Shown here piece after piece: positions 1 through 8,945 of a DNA stretch of 64,000 nt (position 1 is its first letter; each line of letters opens with the position of its first letter). Origin of the DNA: Synechococcus sp. AG-679-B05 (GTDB lineage: Bacteria; Cyanobacteriota; Cyanobacteriia; PCC-6307; Cyanobiaceae); contig QCUJ01000001.1 of assembly GCA_003210795.1 (NCBI GenBank), positions 1 through 64,000 of the forward strand. The letters are read 5' to 3'. The notes beneath the pieces were generated by a model. That model did not search any database, was not told the DNA's origin, and saw nothing but the letters and a program-made list of their open reading frames with translations. Position numbers and translations under genes: made by a program.

Positions 1-2
1 GG

Positions 3-1238
3 TGGCATGAGCTGGTGGAGAGCCAGAGCACCGAGATCGCCGCGGAACCGATGGCGAGTGAAGATCGCCTGTTCGTGCTCTACACCTCCGGTTCCACCGG
101 CAAACCCAAGGGGGTGGTTCACACCACGGCTGGATACAACCTCTGGGCTCACCTCACCTTTCAGTGGATCTTCGACATCCGTGATGACGATGTGTTCTGG
201 TGCACGGCTGATGTGGGCTGGATCACAGGCCACAGCTACATCGTTTACGGCCCGCTCTCGAATGGTGCGACCACGGTGATGTACGAGGGGGCTCCGCGTC
301 CTTCCAATCCCGGTGCCTTCTGGGAGTTGATCCAGAAGCACGCCATCTCGATCTTCTACACAGCACCAACGGCGATCCGGGCCTTCATGAAGAGCGGCCG
401 TGCTGCGCCGGATCAATTCGACATGAGCAGTCTTCGTCTGCTGGGCACCGTTGGTGAGCCGATCAATCCGGAGGCCTGGATGTGGTATCGCGAGGTGATC
501 GGCGGCAATCGCTGCCCGATCGTCGACACCTGGTGGCAGACCGAAACCGGCGGCGTGATGATCAGTCCGTTGCCGGGCGCGACTCCCACCAAGCCTGGAT
601 CAGCAACCCTGCCGCTGCCAGGGATTCAGGCGGACATCATCGATGCGGAAGGCAACAGCTGCGATGCCGATCAAGGTGGCTACCTGGCTGTTCGCGCCCC
701 CTGGCCGGGGATGATGCGCACGGTGCACGGAAACCCGCAGCGGTTCCGTGAGAGCTACTGGGAGCACATTCGCCCGTCTGATGGGTCGTACCTCTACTTC
801 GCGGGGGATGGTGCCCGTCGTGATGCCGACGGGTACTTCTGGGTGATGGGTCGGGTTGATGACGTGATCAACGTCTCCGGTCACCGTCTCGGCACCATGG
901 AGATTGAATCCGCCCTGGTGAGCCATCCAGCTGTCGCCGAAGCAGCAGTGGTTGGTCGCCCGGACGATCTCAAAGGCGAGGCAATCGTTGCTTTTGTGAC
1001 TCTGGAAGCTGGTCGAGAGGCCTCCGAGGAGCTTGTGCAGCAACTCAGATCCCATGTGGGTGTGGAAATCGGTCCGATTGCCCGTCCGGATGAAATCAAA
1101 TGCAGTGATGCGCTGCCTAAAACCCGCAGCGGCAAGATCATGCGCAGGATTTTGCGTGCGCTGGCGGCGGGTCTGGAGGTCAGTGGAGATACCAGCACCC
1201 TCGAGGACCGTTCGGTCCTCGATCGCCTTCGTTCCTGA
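3..1238 (+). CDS. acsA: Acetyl-CoA synthetase, C-terminal part (gene cut by window start)
   Basis: This enzyme makes acetyl-CoA from acetate, ATP and CoA in the cytoplasm. The reading frame is open to the window edge (WHELVESQ...), so about the last 410 of some 650 residues are present. Visible adenylate-forming (ANL) motifs in order are [11 protein letters not shown] (ATP phosphate loop), [23 protein letters not shown] with [13 protein letters not shown] (hinge and C-domain), and [11 protein letters not shown] with the conserved acetylatable lysine. The stop directly abuts the stop of the convergent TPM gene with no spacer. ORF-track starts at 7 and 15 are artefacts of the cut; the true start lies upstream of the window. 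Confidence 0.95.
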   Translation, partial: WHELVESQSTEIAAEPMASEDRLFVLYTSGSTGKPKGVVHTTAGYNLWAHLTFQWIFDIRDDDVFWCTADVGWITGHSYIVYGPLSNGATTVMYEGAPRPSNPGAFWELIQKHAISIFYTAPTAIRAFMKSGRAAPDQFDMSSLRLLGTVGEPINPEAWMWYREVIGGNRCPIVDTWWQTETGGVMISPLPGATPTKPGSATLPLPGIQADIIDAEGNSCDADQGGYLAVRAPWPGMMRTVHGNPQRFRESYWEHIRPSDGSYLYFAGDGARRDADGYFWVMGRVDDVINVSGHRLGTMEIESALVSHPAVAEAAVVGRPDDLKGEAIVAFVTLEAGREASEELVQQLRSHVGVEIGPIARPDEIKCSDALPKTRSGKIMRRILRALAAGLEVSGDTSTLEDRSVLDRLRS

Positions 1239-2045
1239 TCAGCTCTCTGAATTGTTCTCCAGGCGCCGACCGACCGTCGCCTGGGCAATCAGGTAGGCCG
1301 CAATCGCGCCTCCCATAAAGCCAACACCGTTTCGCAGCAGCGGCATCACATCGGAGGTGCGGGTGACCACCGGCGCAATTCCAAAGACTCCGAACAACAT
1401 CACCCAGAGGGGTGAAAGCAGCAGCACCCAGGCCCAGGCGATCGTTTCACCCTCCTTGCGGGGGTAGGAGGCGAAACCGGCGATCAATCCACCCAGAATT
1501 GAGGTAGTCAAGGTCCAGAGCCATTGCTCCAGAGGTAAGCCAGGAACCACCTGGCATCCTCCGCGCTCCAGGCAGATCTCAACGGCATTGAGGGAGTCGA
1601 GGATGGCGCCGTCCTCCCCGTGATCTTTGACGTAAAACTGATTGCCGAAACGGGTCTGCAGCTCAACCCAGTAGGTGCGCGGCATCAGCGCGAAAAGGGC
1701 ATCACCCACGTTGAAGTTGAGCAGATTCCCGCCGCGGGGATCAGCCACCAGCAGAAGGCTGCTCTCATCCAGCCCCCAGAATTCGCGCACGGCCAGTCCT
1801 GGGGTTCGCTCGTACTGGGTCAGCACTCGCAGTTTCCAACCGGTCTCCGCCTCAAAGGTGTTGAGGCTGTCCTCAAGGCTTGCGCGCTGTGCGTTGCTGA
1901 AGGCCTTGGCCAGATCGATCACGGGAGTTGGGTGATCAGGGAGTAACTCAGGGTTGTCGTAGGCGCTGACGGGAGTTCCAATCCCCAGACTCAGGGCGAC
2001 GGCCAGGACGAAAGCCCAAAAGCAGCCGTTGCGATGTGTTCCCAT
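1239..2045 (-). CDS. TPM-domain (TLP18.3/Psb32-like) membrane protein
   Basis: A 268-residue protein. I chose the ATG at 2045 because it begins a clear signal peptide (MGTHRNGCFWAFVLAVAL...PVSA); the longer ORF-track start runs into the divergent methyltransferase gene. Residues about 35-170 (DHPTPVIDLAKAFSNAQRASLEDSL...) match the TPM domain found in Psb32/TLP18.3 photosystem II repair proteins. Three hydrophobic segments follow (WLWTLTTSILGGLIAGF, AWVLLLSPLWVMLFGVFG and a last one near residue 250). It is probably thylakoid- or plasma-membrane-anchored with the TPM domain outside the cytoplasm. A role in photosystem repair is inferred from the family only. Confidence 0.75.
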   Translation of the reverse strand: MGTHRNGCFWAFVLAVALSLGIGTPVSAYDNPELLPDHPTPVIDLAKAFSNAQRASLEDSLNTFEAETGWKLRVLTQYERTPGLAVREFWGLDESSLLLVADPRGGNLLNFNVGDALFALMPRTYWVELQTRFGNQFYVKDHGEDGAILDSLNAVEICLERGGCQVVPGLPLEQWLWTLTTSILGGLIAGFASYPRKEGETIAWAWVLLLSPLWVMLFGVFGIAPVVTRTSDVMPLLRNGVGFMGGAIAAYLIAQATVGRRLENNSES

Positions 2046-2076
2046 GGATCTGCTTCTGCGACCGGCATTCTCTCCA

Positions 2077-3255
2077 ATGAATCCGACGCCTGCGGTTTGC
2101 CCGGCTTGGTTGGCCAAGCTTTTTCATGAGGCCGGAGGTGTGGTCCCGTTTCGTCAATACATGGAGTGGGCCCTTTTTCACTCTGAACACGGCTATTACG
2201 GTGCTGGTCAGGTTCGGATTGGTCCCGGCGGTGACTTCGCCACGTCTCCTTCTCTTGGGCCGGACTTCGCCGAATTGCTGGCGCAACAGCTGATCGAGCT
2301 GTTGCAATCCCTCCCCGGAGATGGACGCCGTCTTTCTCTGGTGGAGGTCGGCCCTGGTGAGGGTGACCTGGCTGCAGATCTGCTCCAGGCCATTCACGAG
2401 CTTGCACCGGAACTGATGCAACGTCTAGAGCTGGTGCTGGTGGAGCGAAGTTCAGCACTCCGCTCGCGGCAGCAGCAACGCCTCGCCAAGACGCAGATCA
2501 ACGAAGCGTCCATGCCGACGCTGCGCTGGTGCTCCCTGGAGGAGTTGGCAGCTGCCCCGGTTCAGGGGGTGGTGTTGGCCCATGAACTCCTGGATGCACT
2601 GCCAGTGGACCGCGTGGTTCTCGAGGCAGGTTGTTTGCAGTTGCAGGGAGTGGAGTTACTGAGCAGCGGTTGTCTCTGTTGGTGCCTTCTGCCACTGCCT
2701 GAGCCGCTGGCTGAAGCCATCGCCGCTTCGGACTGTTGTTTGCCTCCAGCGGATGCTCCGGAGGGTTGGTGCAGTGAATGGCATGGCTGTTACGGAGCCT
2801 GGTTGCAGAGCCTGTCGGCAGCGATCGATCAAGGGGTGTTGCTTGTGATCGACTACGCCCTGGAAGCAGAGCGCTACTACTCCTCTCGCCGGTCGGAGGG
2901 AACGCTCATGGCCTACGGGGGCGGTGCCGCCGGACTGGACCCTCTCGCTGCGCCGGGGGGACAGGACCTCACAAGCCATGTGTGCATTGAGAGCCTGAAC
3001 GCTGCTGCCGCTTCCCAGGGATGGCAGTTGCTCGATCAGCGCCGCCAGGGGGAGATGATGCTGGCGTTGGGTTTGGCCGAGCGGTTGCATTCCCTTCAAC
3101 AGCTGCCTCCACAGCAGCTGCCGGAGGCTCTGCAGCGGCGTGAAGCGTTGCTTCGACTGGTGGATCCAGCCGGCCTGGGAGAGTTCCGCTGGCTGCTCTA
3201 TGGCCGGGGTGTAGGGACAACCAGCCTCAGCCTGCGAGCTGCTCCAGACATCTGA
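2077..3255 (+). CDS. MidA/NDUFAF7-family SAM-dependent methyltransferase (DUF185)
   Basis: About 392 residues. The N-terminus has the family signature HSEHGYYG followed by [17 protein letters not shown]. The SAM-binding glycine loop is [15 protein letters not shown], and [12 protein letters not shown] is the family's conserved acidic stretch. In eukaryotes the family methylates an arginine of a complex I subunit; the bacterial substrate is unknown. The ATG at 2077 leaves a short gap to the divergent TPM gene; an ATG at 2044 would overlap that gene's start codon. Its 3' end overlaps the convergent aroB by 29 bases. Confidence 0.85.
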   Translation: MNPTPAVCPAWLAKLFHEAGGVVPFRQYMEWALFHSEHGYYGAGQVRIGPGGDFATSPSLGPDFAELLAQQLIELLQSLPGDGRRLSLVEVGPGEGDLAADLLQAIHELAPELMQRLELVLVERSSALRSRQQQRLAKTQINEASMPTLRWCSLEELAAAPVQGVVLAHELLDALPVDRVVLEAGCLQLQGVELLSSGCLCWCLLPLPEPLAEAIAASDCCLPPADAPEGWCSEWHGCYGAWLQSLSAAIDQGVLLVIDYALEAERYYSSRRSEGTLMAYGGGAAGLDPLAAPGGQDLTSHVCIESLNAAAASQGWQLLDQRRQGEMMLALGLAERLHSLQQLPPQQLPEALQRREALLRLVDPAGLGEFRWLLYGRGVGTTSLSLRAAPDI

Positions 3256-4342
3256 GGATCTCCTCCCGGGTGATGTCGTCGCGGATCTCCACACTGCCGA
3301 TGGCGGTAGGCAGGATGAAGCGCAATTTTCCATCCAACACCTTCTTGTCGCCCTGCAGTGTTTTGAGCACGGCCTCGGGATCCAGCTTTGGCCAGGCCGT
3401 CGGCAGGCCGCACTGAGCGATCAGCTGTTGTTGCCGCTCCATGTCGTCAGCACTCCAGCTGCCACGGATCAGCGCCAGCTGCCCAACGGCCACCATGCCG
3501 ATGGCCACGGCTTCACCATGTAGCCATGTGCCGTAGCCGCAGAGTGTTTCCACAACATGGCCGAACGTGTGGCCGTAATTGAGGATCGCTCTAAGGCCTC
3601 CCTCTCGCTCATCCTCCGCGACCACCCGGGCCTTGGCGGCTGCCGAACGCTCCAGGATCGTCTCGAGAACACTGTTCCCGAGCCCTTGCGCCGAATCGGG
3701 TGCCCTACTGGCCTCGAGGGTCTGGAACAGCTCCGCATCGCCGAGGATGCCGTACTTGATCACCTCTGCCATTCCGGCACGGAATTCGCGCCGCGGCAGG
3801 GTCGATAATGTGTCCGGATCAATCAGCACCAACCTGGGCTGGTGGAAGGCACCGATCAGATTTTTACCGCCTGGATGGTTCACCCCGGTCTTGCCGCCGA
3901 TGGCTGCATCGACCATGGCCAGCAGTGTTGTGGGAACTTGCACGACCCCGACCCCGCGCAGCCATGTGGCCGCTGCAAAGCCCGTCATGTCACCCACAAC
4001 CCCACCGCCGAGGGCCAGCATCAACGAGCTGCGTTCAAGTCGCTGATCGAAAGCGGCGTTATGGATCGACGCCACCGTGGCTGGCGTCTTGTGTTGTTCG
4101 CCGGCCTCAATCACCAGCAGTTCGGCTTCGAAACCGTTCCTGCGCAGGCTATCCAGGCAGGTCGCTCCATACGGACCAGCCACATCGGCATTGCTCACCA
4201 CCAGAATTCGCCGACCTTCGCGGATGCCGGCCTGCTTGAGCTCTGCTCCGATTCCAGCCAGACCGCCAGCGCCGATCACCACCTCATAGGGATTTCGTTC
4301 CAGGGCAACCGGAATTCGACGCAGGGTGGAGGAGGCAACCAT
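3227..4342 (-). CDS. aroB: 3-dehydroquinate synthase
   Basis: Second step of the shikimate pathway: it converts DAHP to 3-dehydroquinate using NAD and a divalent metal. The 371-residue protein from the ATG at 4342 has the NAD-binding [20 protein letters not shown], the substrate stretch [19 protein letters not shown], and metal ligands in [27 protein letters not shown]. The length is normal. It overlaps the convergent MidA-like gene by 29 bases at the 3' end. A start 8 codons upstream is possible but less typical. Confidence 0.96.
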   Translation of the reverse strand: MVASSTLRRIPVALERNPYEVVIGAGGLAGIGAELKQAGIREGRRILVVSNADVAGPYGATCLDSLRRNGFEAELLVIEAGEQHKTPATVASIHNAAFDQRLERSSLMLALGGGVVGDMTGFAAATWLRGVGVVQVPTTLLAMVDAAIGGKTGVNHPGGKNLIGAFHQPRLVLIDPDTLSTLPRREFRAGMAEVIKYGILGDAELFQTLEASRAPDSAQGLGNSVLETILERSAAAKARVVAEDEREGGLRAILNYGHTFGHVVETLCGYGTWLHGEAVAIGMVAVGQLALIRGSWSADDMERQQQLIAQCGLPTAWPKLDPEAVLKTLQGDKKVLDGKLRFILPTAIGSVEIRDDITREEILRCLEQLAG

Positions 4343-4422
4343 GGCAAGAGCATCCACTGCCGACACTTTGCCCGGCAGAGACCGTTTCCTGCCCGTAATC
4401 TCCCATCAGTTCCGTCCCTGTC

Positions 4423-5295
4423 GTGCGGCACAGCCTCATCGCCTGGCCCTTTGTTCTGCCCGCTCTGCTGTTGATCAGCGTTTCGGTGCTCGTCCCCGCC
4501 TTGATGGCACTGGTGATGAGCTTCAGCTCCACGGGGTTGGATGTGAGTGAGCCGCTTCGGTTCGTCGGACTGGCCAACCTGCAGCGCCTGATCACCGATC
4601 CGATGGTGCGACGGGTGCTGATCACAACGTTTTTATACCTGGTTGGTGTCGTGCCACCGATCGTGCTCGGTTCCCTTGGCCTGGCCGTGCTGGTGGATCA
4701 ACGGCTTCCAGGACGTGACCTGCTGCGCGGGGCCTTCTATACCCCTGTTCTGGTGTCGATCGTGGTGGCCGCCATCGCTTTTCGTTGGCTGTATGCCGAG
4801 ACCGGGCTGATCAATGGCTGGCTGTCGGCGTTGCTCGGACCGGCTTTCACGCCAATCGGTTTTCTCACCTCACCTCTTCTGGCTTTACCGGCCGTGATGG
4901 TGGTGACCCTGTGGAAGGGTCTTGGTTATTACATGGTGATCTTCCTTGCAGGACTTCAGGGCATTCCCAGGGAGCTCTACGAGGCAGCCGAACTGGATGG
5001 CAGCCATGGCTGGCGTCAACATCTCGACATCACGCTTCCGTTGCTTCGCCCTTACGTGACGCTCGTGGCAGTGGTGTCGTCCATCGCTGCGACGAAGGTG
5101 TTCGAGGAGGTGTTCCTGATGACCCAGGGCGGTCCGGCCGATTCAACGCGAACGATTGTTTATTACGTGTACGACCAGGCATTCGCTGAGCTGGAGATCA
5201 GTTATGCCTGCACACTTGGCCTTGCTCTTTTCCTTCTGGTTCTGCTGCTCACCCTGGTACGCCTTGTCTTCAGCGGGGATCGGGCACTGATCTAA
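4423..5295 (+). CDS. Sugar-type ABC transporter permease (MalF/UgpA-like), no partner genes beside it
   Basis: A 290-residue inner-membrane protein with about six hydrophobic segments and the binding-protein-dependent permease loop YEAAELDGSHGWRQHLDITLP (EAA motif) that docks the ATPase. It starts with GTG at 4423, after the divergent aroB. Unlike the permease pair at 30.7-32.4 kb, it has no second permease, ATPase or binding protein next to it; aroB and purK flank it. Its substrate cannot be read from sequence. It may share the Ggt ATPase at 29.7 kb or partners elsewhere; that is inference. Confidence 0.85.
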   Translation: MRHSLIAWPFVLPALLLISVSVLVPALMALVMSFSSTGLDVSEPLRFVGLANLQRLITDPMVRRVLITTFLYLVGVVPPIVLGSLGLAVLVDQRLPGRDLLRGAFYTPVLVSIVVAAIAFRWLYAETGLINGWLSALLGPAFTPIGFLTSPLLALPAVMVVTLWKGLGYYMVIFLAGLQGIPRELYEAAELDGSHGWRQHLDITLPLLRPYVTLVAVVSSIAATKVFEEVFLMTQGGPADSTRTIVYYVYDQAFAELEISYACTLGLALFLLVLLLTLVRLVFSGDRALI

Positions 5296-5351
5296 CGGCA
5301 GATGGTTCGGGCGGATGGCAAGCTGCTCCATTCCGCCAGGCACCATTCGCG

Positions 5352-6512
5352 ATGACCAGCACGGCCGAGATGATCGGTGTTGTGGGCGGCGGCCAGTTGG
5401 CTCGGATGCTGGTGCAGGCAGCAGCTGAACGACATGTTCCGATCGCCGTCCAGACGCCGTCTGGGCAGGATCCCGCCAGTGAAGGGGCCACACGCCAGGT
5501 TTCGGCGGACCCGCGGGATGTGGCGGGTACCAGGGATCTGGTGCAGGGCTGTTGCGGCGTCACGTTCGAGAACGAGTGGGTCGATATTGCAGCCCTGCGG
5601 CCGCTTGAACGGCAGGGGGTTTGTTTCAGTCCAGGACTGAAGGCGTTATCACCGTTGGTGGACAAGTTGTCCCAACGACAGCTGCTGGATGAGTTGGCGA
5701 TACCGGCACCACCCTGGTGCGCTTTGACGGAGATCTCACCATCACAGCCTGCTCTTCCAAAGGGTTGGCGTTTTCCTGTGATGGCGAAGGCTTCTCGTGG
5801 TGGTTACGACGGCAAGGGCACGCTGGCGCTGCACACCATTGAGGAACTGGCGCAGTTGCTGCGTCGCGTTGAAGCCGACGACTGGTTGTTGGAGTCCTGG
5901 GTCGATTTCGAGCGTGAACTGGCACTGGTGGTGTCTCGGGATCGCCAGGGTCGGGTCCGCAGTTTTCCCCTTGTGGAGACGCACCAGCATCGTCAGGTCT
6001 GCGACTGGGTTCTGGCGCCTGCACCGGCTGACCAGTCCATTGAAGCGTTGGCTTACAACGTGGCCGTGTCGTTGCTGACCAAGCTGGATTACGTGGGCGT
6101 TCTGGCCCTGGAGTTCTTTTTTGGTCTAGATGGTCTGCAGGTCAATGAGATCGCACCGCGCACCCATAACTCCGGCCACTTTTCGATCGACGCCTGCAAC
6201 AGCAGCCAGTTCGATCAACAGCTCTGCATCGTTGCCGGTCTCCCTGTGCCGATGCCGGAGCTGACCAGCAACGGCGCGCTGATGGTCAATCTGTTGGGCC
6301 TCGAGGGTGCAGCACCGCTGGACGAGCGACTGACGGCCCTGCGCCAACTGCCCGACGCGCATCTGCACTGGTATGGGAAAACTCCGGAAACACCCGGTCG
6401 CAAGCTCGGTCATGTGACCGTTCTGTTGCCAGGCCCCGATGCCGATGCCCGAGCGGAGCAATCCAGTCAGGCTCTGAGGCAGGTTCGTGCCATCTGGCCG
6501 AATCCATCCTGA
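5352..6512 (+). CDS. purK: N5-carboxyaminoimidazole ribonucleotide synthetase
   Basis: ATP-grasp enzyme of purine synthesis that carboxylates AIR with bicarbonate and ATP. The 386-residue protein opens with GVVGGGQLARMLVQAA, has the ATP-grasp lysine/glycine loop MAKASRGGYDGKG, and ends with the active-site stretch NEIAPRTHNSGHFSIDAC. The length is normal for the family and the ATG at 5352 fits. A probable 6S RNA follows immediately, an arrangement described for cyanobacteria. Confidence 0.96.
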   Translation: MTSTAEMIGVVGGGQLARMLVQAAAERHVPIAVQTPSGQDPASEGATRQVSADPRDVAGTRDLVQGCCGVTFENEWVDIAALRPLERQGVCFSPGLKALSPLVDKLSQRQLLDELAIPAPPWCALTEISPSQPALPKGWRFPVMAKASRGGYDGKGTLALHTIEELAQLLRRVEADDWLLESWVDFERELALVVSRDRQGRVRSFPLVETHQHRQVCDWVLAPAPADQSIEALAYNVAVSLLTKLDYVGVLALEFFFGLDGLQVNEIAPRTHNSGHFSIDACNSSQFDQQLCIVAGLPVPMPELTSNGALMVNLLGLEGAAPLDERLTALRQLPDAHLHWYGKTPETPGRKLGHVTVLLPGPDADARAEQSSQALRQVRAIWPNPS

Positions 6513-6539
6513 ATTTTCATTTAAGATGAAATAGAACTG

Positions 6540-6722
6540 CTGTGTTGGTGACGGCCTTCTTCTAGTGCTCTGATCTGACTCTCTTTCGACTTGGGAAGAC
6601 TGTCGTGACGGTGCCGTAAACCGGTCTTGTAGCCGGAAACGAAACCCCACTTTGACTTCCCTTCTGGTTCTTCCAGGTCGACCACTGGGGCTCGCACGGC
6701 ATGGTGGTTCACCCCCTTAAAA
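6540..6722 (+). ncRNA. ssrS: Probable 6S RNA (RNA polymerase regulator)
   Basis: No credible protein is encoded in this GC-rich stretch directly 3' of purK, on the same strand, which is the place where cyanobacterial 6S RNA genes (ssaA/Yfr7) have been described. Complementary pairs are nested as in a long hairpin with a central bubble: GGTGA near 6547 with TCACC near 6708, GTGC near 6565 with GCAC near 6692, and GGGAAG near 6593 with CTTCCC near 6656. The roughly 180-base length matches 6S RNA. The ends are estimates. The call rests on position and folding potential, not on an alignment. Confidence 0.7.
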
Positions 6723-6726
6723 CCAT

Positions 6727-6750
6727 TAACTAGAAAAGGATTTCTAGTTA
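6727..6750. terminator. Perfect 10-bp inverted repeat just after the 6S-like RNA
   Basis: TAACTAGAAA, a 4-base loop AGGA, then TTTCTAGTTA form a perfect hairpin just downstream of the predicted RNA. There is no T-run after it, so it is either an atypical terminator or a protein-binding palindrome at the edge of the accessory region. Confidence 0.4.
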
Positions 6751-6800
6751 GTGTTCGGACTGGCTGGCAAATTGTTGGCCTTACGGATTGCTTAACAGGG

Positions 6801-6959
6801 TCAGAGATCATCAAACCGTTTGAACTCTTCTCTAAGTTCCGTTAACACCTGCTTGAGAGAGGCGTAATTATCAGGGTCCGCTTCCCATGAATCGATCACT
6901 AGACGGGCTGAATGAATGATGTTGTTTGCTTCGATCAAGGGTCCTTGAATTTCTATCAT
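6801..6959 (-). CDS. Small hypothetical protein, acidic and helical
   Basis: From the ATG at 6959 it encodes 52 residues (MIEIQGPLIEANNII...EEFKRFDDL), rich in Glu, Asp and Leu and probably all helix. A longer reading from a TTG at 7043 gives 80 residues. The ATG has a weak AGGTG about 8 bases upstream and is preferred. I recognise no family. It is the first coding region of the AT-rich accessory stretch. Confidence 0.45.
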   Translation of the reverse strand: MIEIQGPLIEANNIIHSARLVIDSWEADPDNYASLKQVLTELREEFKRFDDL

Positions 6960-7104
6960 TGAATTTGCACCTGTGTTTCGATTGAGAACTTTAGCTTTAT
7001 GATTCTCTATCCTGTAAGCCGTTGTAATAAGCCGAACACTCAATTACAACAAGATCATGCTTAAGCCGCTTCTAAAATTGAAATAGATAGAATCCTACAT
7101 CAGA

Positions 7105-7590
7105 ATGGATAAAGTTAGGAGTGACAGGACGAGAGGAGCAACTGGCAGCAAGAAAAGAAAAATTTATGCGATATCGGCTAATAATTCTGACTTATTTGAT
7201 TTCAATAAATCTATTGTTCCGCGTGGAGGAACGTTATCCAAGATCAAATTTAGGCAGCGTCGTAATGGATCGTATTTTATAAAGATCTTTCAGGAAATCA
7301 ACGATGACGGTCGAGTCTCCAAACGGGAGCTAATTTATAAAGGCAAGAGTAGAGATTGGCTTGAAAACGATATTCTGACTAATTTTTCTGGGCAGATTCG
7401 ATTGAAAAAGAATATGCATATGTGCGAGTGGATGGCCGCAAAATTTCCAGTTGATTTAATATATTGCGCAATGGAATATATCCCTACGACTTATTCTTGT
7501 CTATTAATCGATAGCGATGGAGCAAGTTTTAAGTTTAACGGTATAAGTAGTTTTGCATCAGACAACGTTTATCCTATTGCTGGCTACTAG
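7105..7590 (+). CDS. Hypothetical protein with EF-hand-like loop; intact paralogue of the frameshifted gene at 10.3-10.8 kb
   Basis: A 161-residue protein of unknown function, AT-rich codons, basic N-terminus and no signal peptide. Residues about 65-76 read EINDDGRVSKRE, which has the spacing of an EF-hand calcium loop (acidic or Asn at 1, 3, 5, Gly at 6, hydrophobic at 8, Glu at 12), although position 1 is Glu instead of Asp. It aligns through most of its length with the two ORFs at 10305-10771 on the other strand: both share FNKSI, the acidic loop, a Lys-rich stretch, LKK.MH.C.W and Y.PT. Calcium binding is an inference from one motif. I know no named family. Confidence 0.7.
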   Translation: MDKVRSDRTRGATGSKKRKIYAISANNSDLFDFNKSIVPRGGTLSKIKFRQRRNGSYFIKIFQEINDDGRVSKRELIYKGKSRDWLENDILTNFSGQIRLKKNMHMCEWMAAKFPVDLIYCAMEYIPTTYSCLLIDSDGASFKFNGISSFASDNVYPIAGY

Positions 7591-8173
7591 TCACAGTTTG
7601 ACTTGTTTGAGAGGGGCCTTGGAAGCACGATGCAGGAATCAAGTGTTCTCATCTATTTAAATAGATAATCAATCGGAAAAACCAGGATTTGGCTTCAAAG
7701 TAACGATATAATATCGATTATGGTGTTGTTACTCATCATAATTCATCTACTAATAAAGGAGATCGTAATAGCTTCGGTCTCCCAGCCGTAGGAGATAGTT
7801 CTTCACGATAGCCTTCAAGCATTGGATTCATTGAATGTATCGCAGTGGTTTTGTAGTTTGTGCGTGAGCAGAATTGATATCTAGATTTTGTAGAGATTTT
7901 TTGGCTGATTTTTCTGAAATAGTTCAAACCTCTTTGTTTATAAGTTATATCGTCTTGAAGGATTTATTCAATTCTCGATGAACGAGCTATATGGAAAATT
8001 CAAAACCCATTTTGATTTGGCATTAGTACGATTTTGATCATGCTGTTTATTTTTTTACAAGTCGAATAGGCGTTTTGCACAGAGTTCGCGCCATTTCGGT
8101 TTTGTTGACAGTGGTATAGCCGATTGTGAATGAGTAGTTGTTGCTAACAGTTTTTACCGTGTCTATCTTTTAG
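7591..8173. other. AT-rich intergenic stretch with two small palindromes, no convincing gene
   Basis: No reading frame here looks like a protein; the 63-codon minus-strand ORF at 7736-7927 has no SD and an atypical composition. It holds a perfect 16-base palindrome ATCTATTTAAATAGAT (7651-7666) and a 13-base palindrome CGATATAATATCG (7704-7716). A hairpin GGAGATCG...CGGTCTCC lies near 7759-7783. Nothing else is recognisable. Confidence 0.5.
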
Positions 8174-8284
8174 ATGTATTGTCTAGCTGCTGTGCGTATT
8201 TTTGCCGCTTTATTATTGTTAGTCCTTGCTACAAATCCTTTTGCCCTTAGTAGTCTACTTGCAAATAAAAATGACAAACCATAA
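8174..8284 (+). CDS. Possible 36-residue single-span membrane peptide
   Basis: The ATG at 8174 opens MYCLAAVRIFAALLLLVLATNPF... followed by a short polar tail (LANKNDKP) and TAA. The first 25 residues form one hydrophobic segment, so it would be a tiny membrane protein or a cleaved signal peptide. It is too short for the ORF track and ends 27 bases before the next ORF on the same strand, so the two could be co-transcribed. No good SD is visible. Unknown function. Confidence 0.4.
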   Translation: MYCLAAVRIFAALLLLVLATNPFALSSLLANKNDKP

Positions 8285-8311
8285 TCGTTAACTTCTATAC
8301 AGCAACGTAGG

Positions 8312-8611
8312 GTGTCTAATTTTGGCTTCGTGGCTGGAATAAGATATCATGTAGGTAAATCTATTTTATCAAAGGCCCAAGCTGAAAAAGCTATTGCTGA
8401 CGAAGTGAGTCCTGATGATATTGATTTTTTGAACGACAGAAGAGTTGTCAGTCTTTTAAGTTCATATAGCGAATATTCGTACAATGCTTTGGAGGATTGC
8501 AAGTTTGCTTCCCTCGAAGTTGTTGTAAATGACAATAATGAATTATTTCGAGAAATGACTGAACTTGTGCTGCAAGATGAATACCCTTCGAAGGAAAAAT
8601 ACACGACATAA
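8312..8611 (+). CDS. Small hypothetical protein
   Basis: A 99-residue ORF with a GTG start at 8312 preceded by GTAGG, encoding an acidic, mostly helical protein (ADEVSPDDIDFLNDRRVVSL...). No signal peptide, membrane span or known motif is visible. It lies in the accessory stretch on the same strand as its small neighbours. The start codon is uncertain. Family unknown. Confidence 0.5.
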   Translation: MSNFGFVAGIRYHVGKSILSKAQAEKAIADEVSPDDIDFLNDRRVVSLLSSYSEYSYNALEDCKFASLEVVVNDNNELFREMTELVLQDEYPSKEKYTT

Positions 8612-8723
8612 GACTCTAATCGTTGATTAGTAACATTATAATTAAGGCCCAAATATCAATTGTTTTGATGGTTTGCCTTTGCTCCTCCTTTGGTGCTTGA
8701 ATGGTTAGACCCCTCCATCCGTC

Positions 8724-8945
8724 ATGCCTTGTACCGCTAAGAGTGAGCTTCAAGAATTGAAGAAGCAGATCTATCGGTTACATAAGGAATACTTGGACAA
8801 TGGCGATGACCACAACGGTTTTGTTCACGATTTGTCTGTGCTTGTTTCAGACGGTCTTGAGGATGGATATTCAGCAAGGCAAATGGCTAAGAAAATCGGT
8901 GATTACGTGAAAGAATTAAAGCAGGTCAATAGTGAAAGTATTTAA
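8724..8945 (+). CDS. Small helical hypothetical protein
   Basis: The ATG at 8724 gives 73 residues with regularly spaced Leu, Lys and Glu (KSELQELKKQIYRLHKEYL..., ending MAKKIGDYVKELKQV), which suggests two helices and perhaps a coiled coil. Composition is protein-like and polar. No family recognised. Surroundings are other small ORFans. Confidence 0.5.
   Translation: MPCTAKSELQELKKQIYRLHKEYLDNGDDHNGFVHDLSVLVSDGLEDGYSARQMAKKIGDYVKELKQVNSESI

Noticed and set aside
6723-6810. tmRNA or tRNA fragment next to 6S RNA
   Set aside because: No acceptor stem, T arm or tag-like frame found.
6521-6814. 97-codon minus ORF
   Set aside because: Overlaps the probable 6S RNA; composition is not protein-like.
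7736-7927. 63-codon minus ORF
   Set aside because: No SD, no motif, no neighbouring operon; likely chance.
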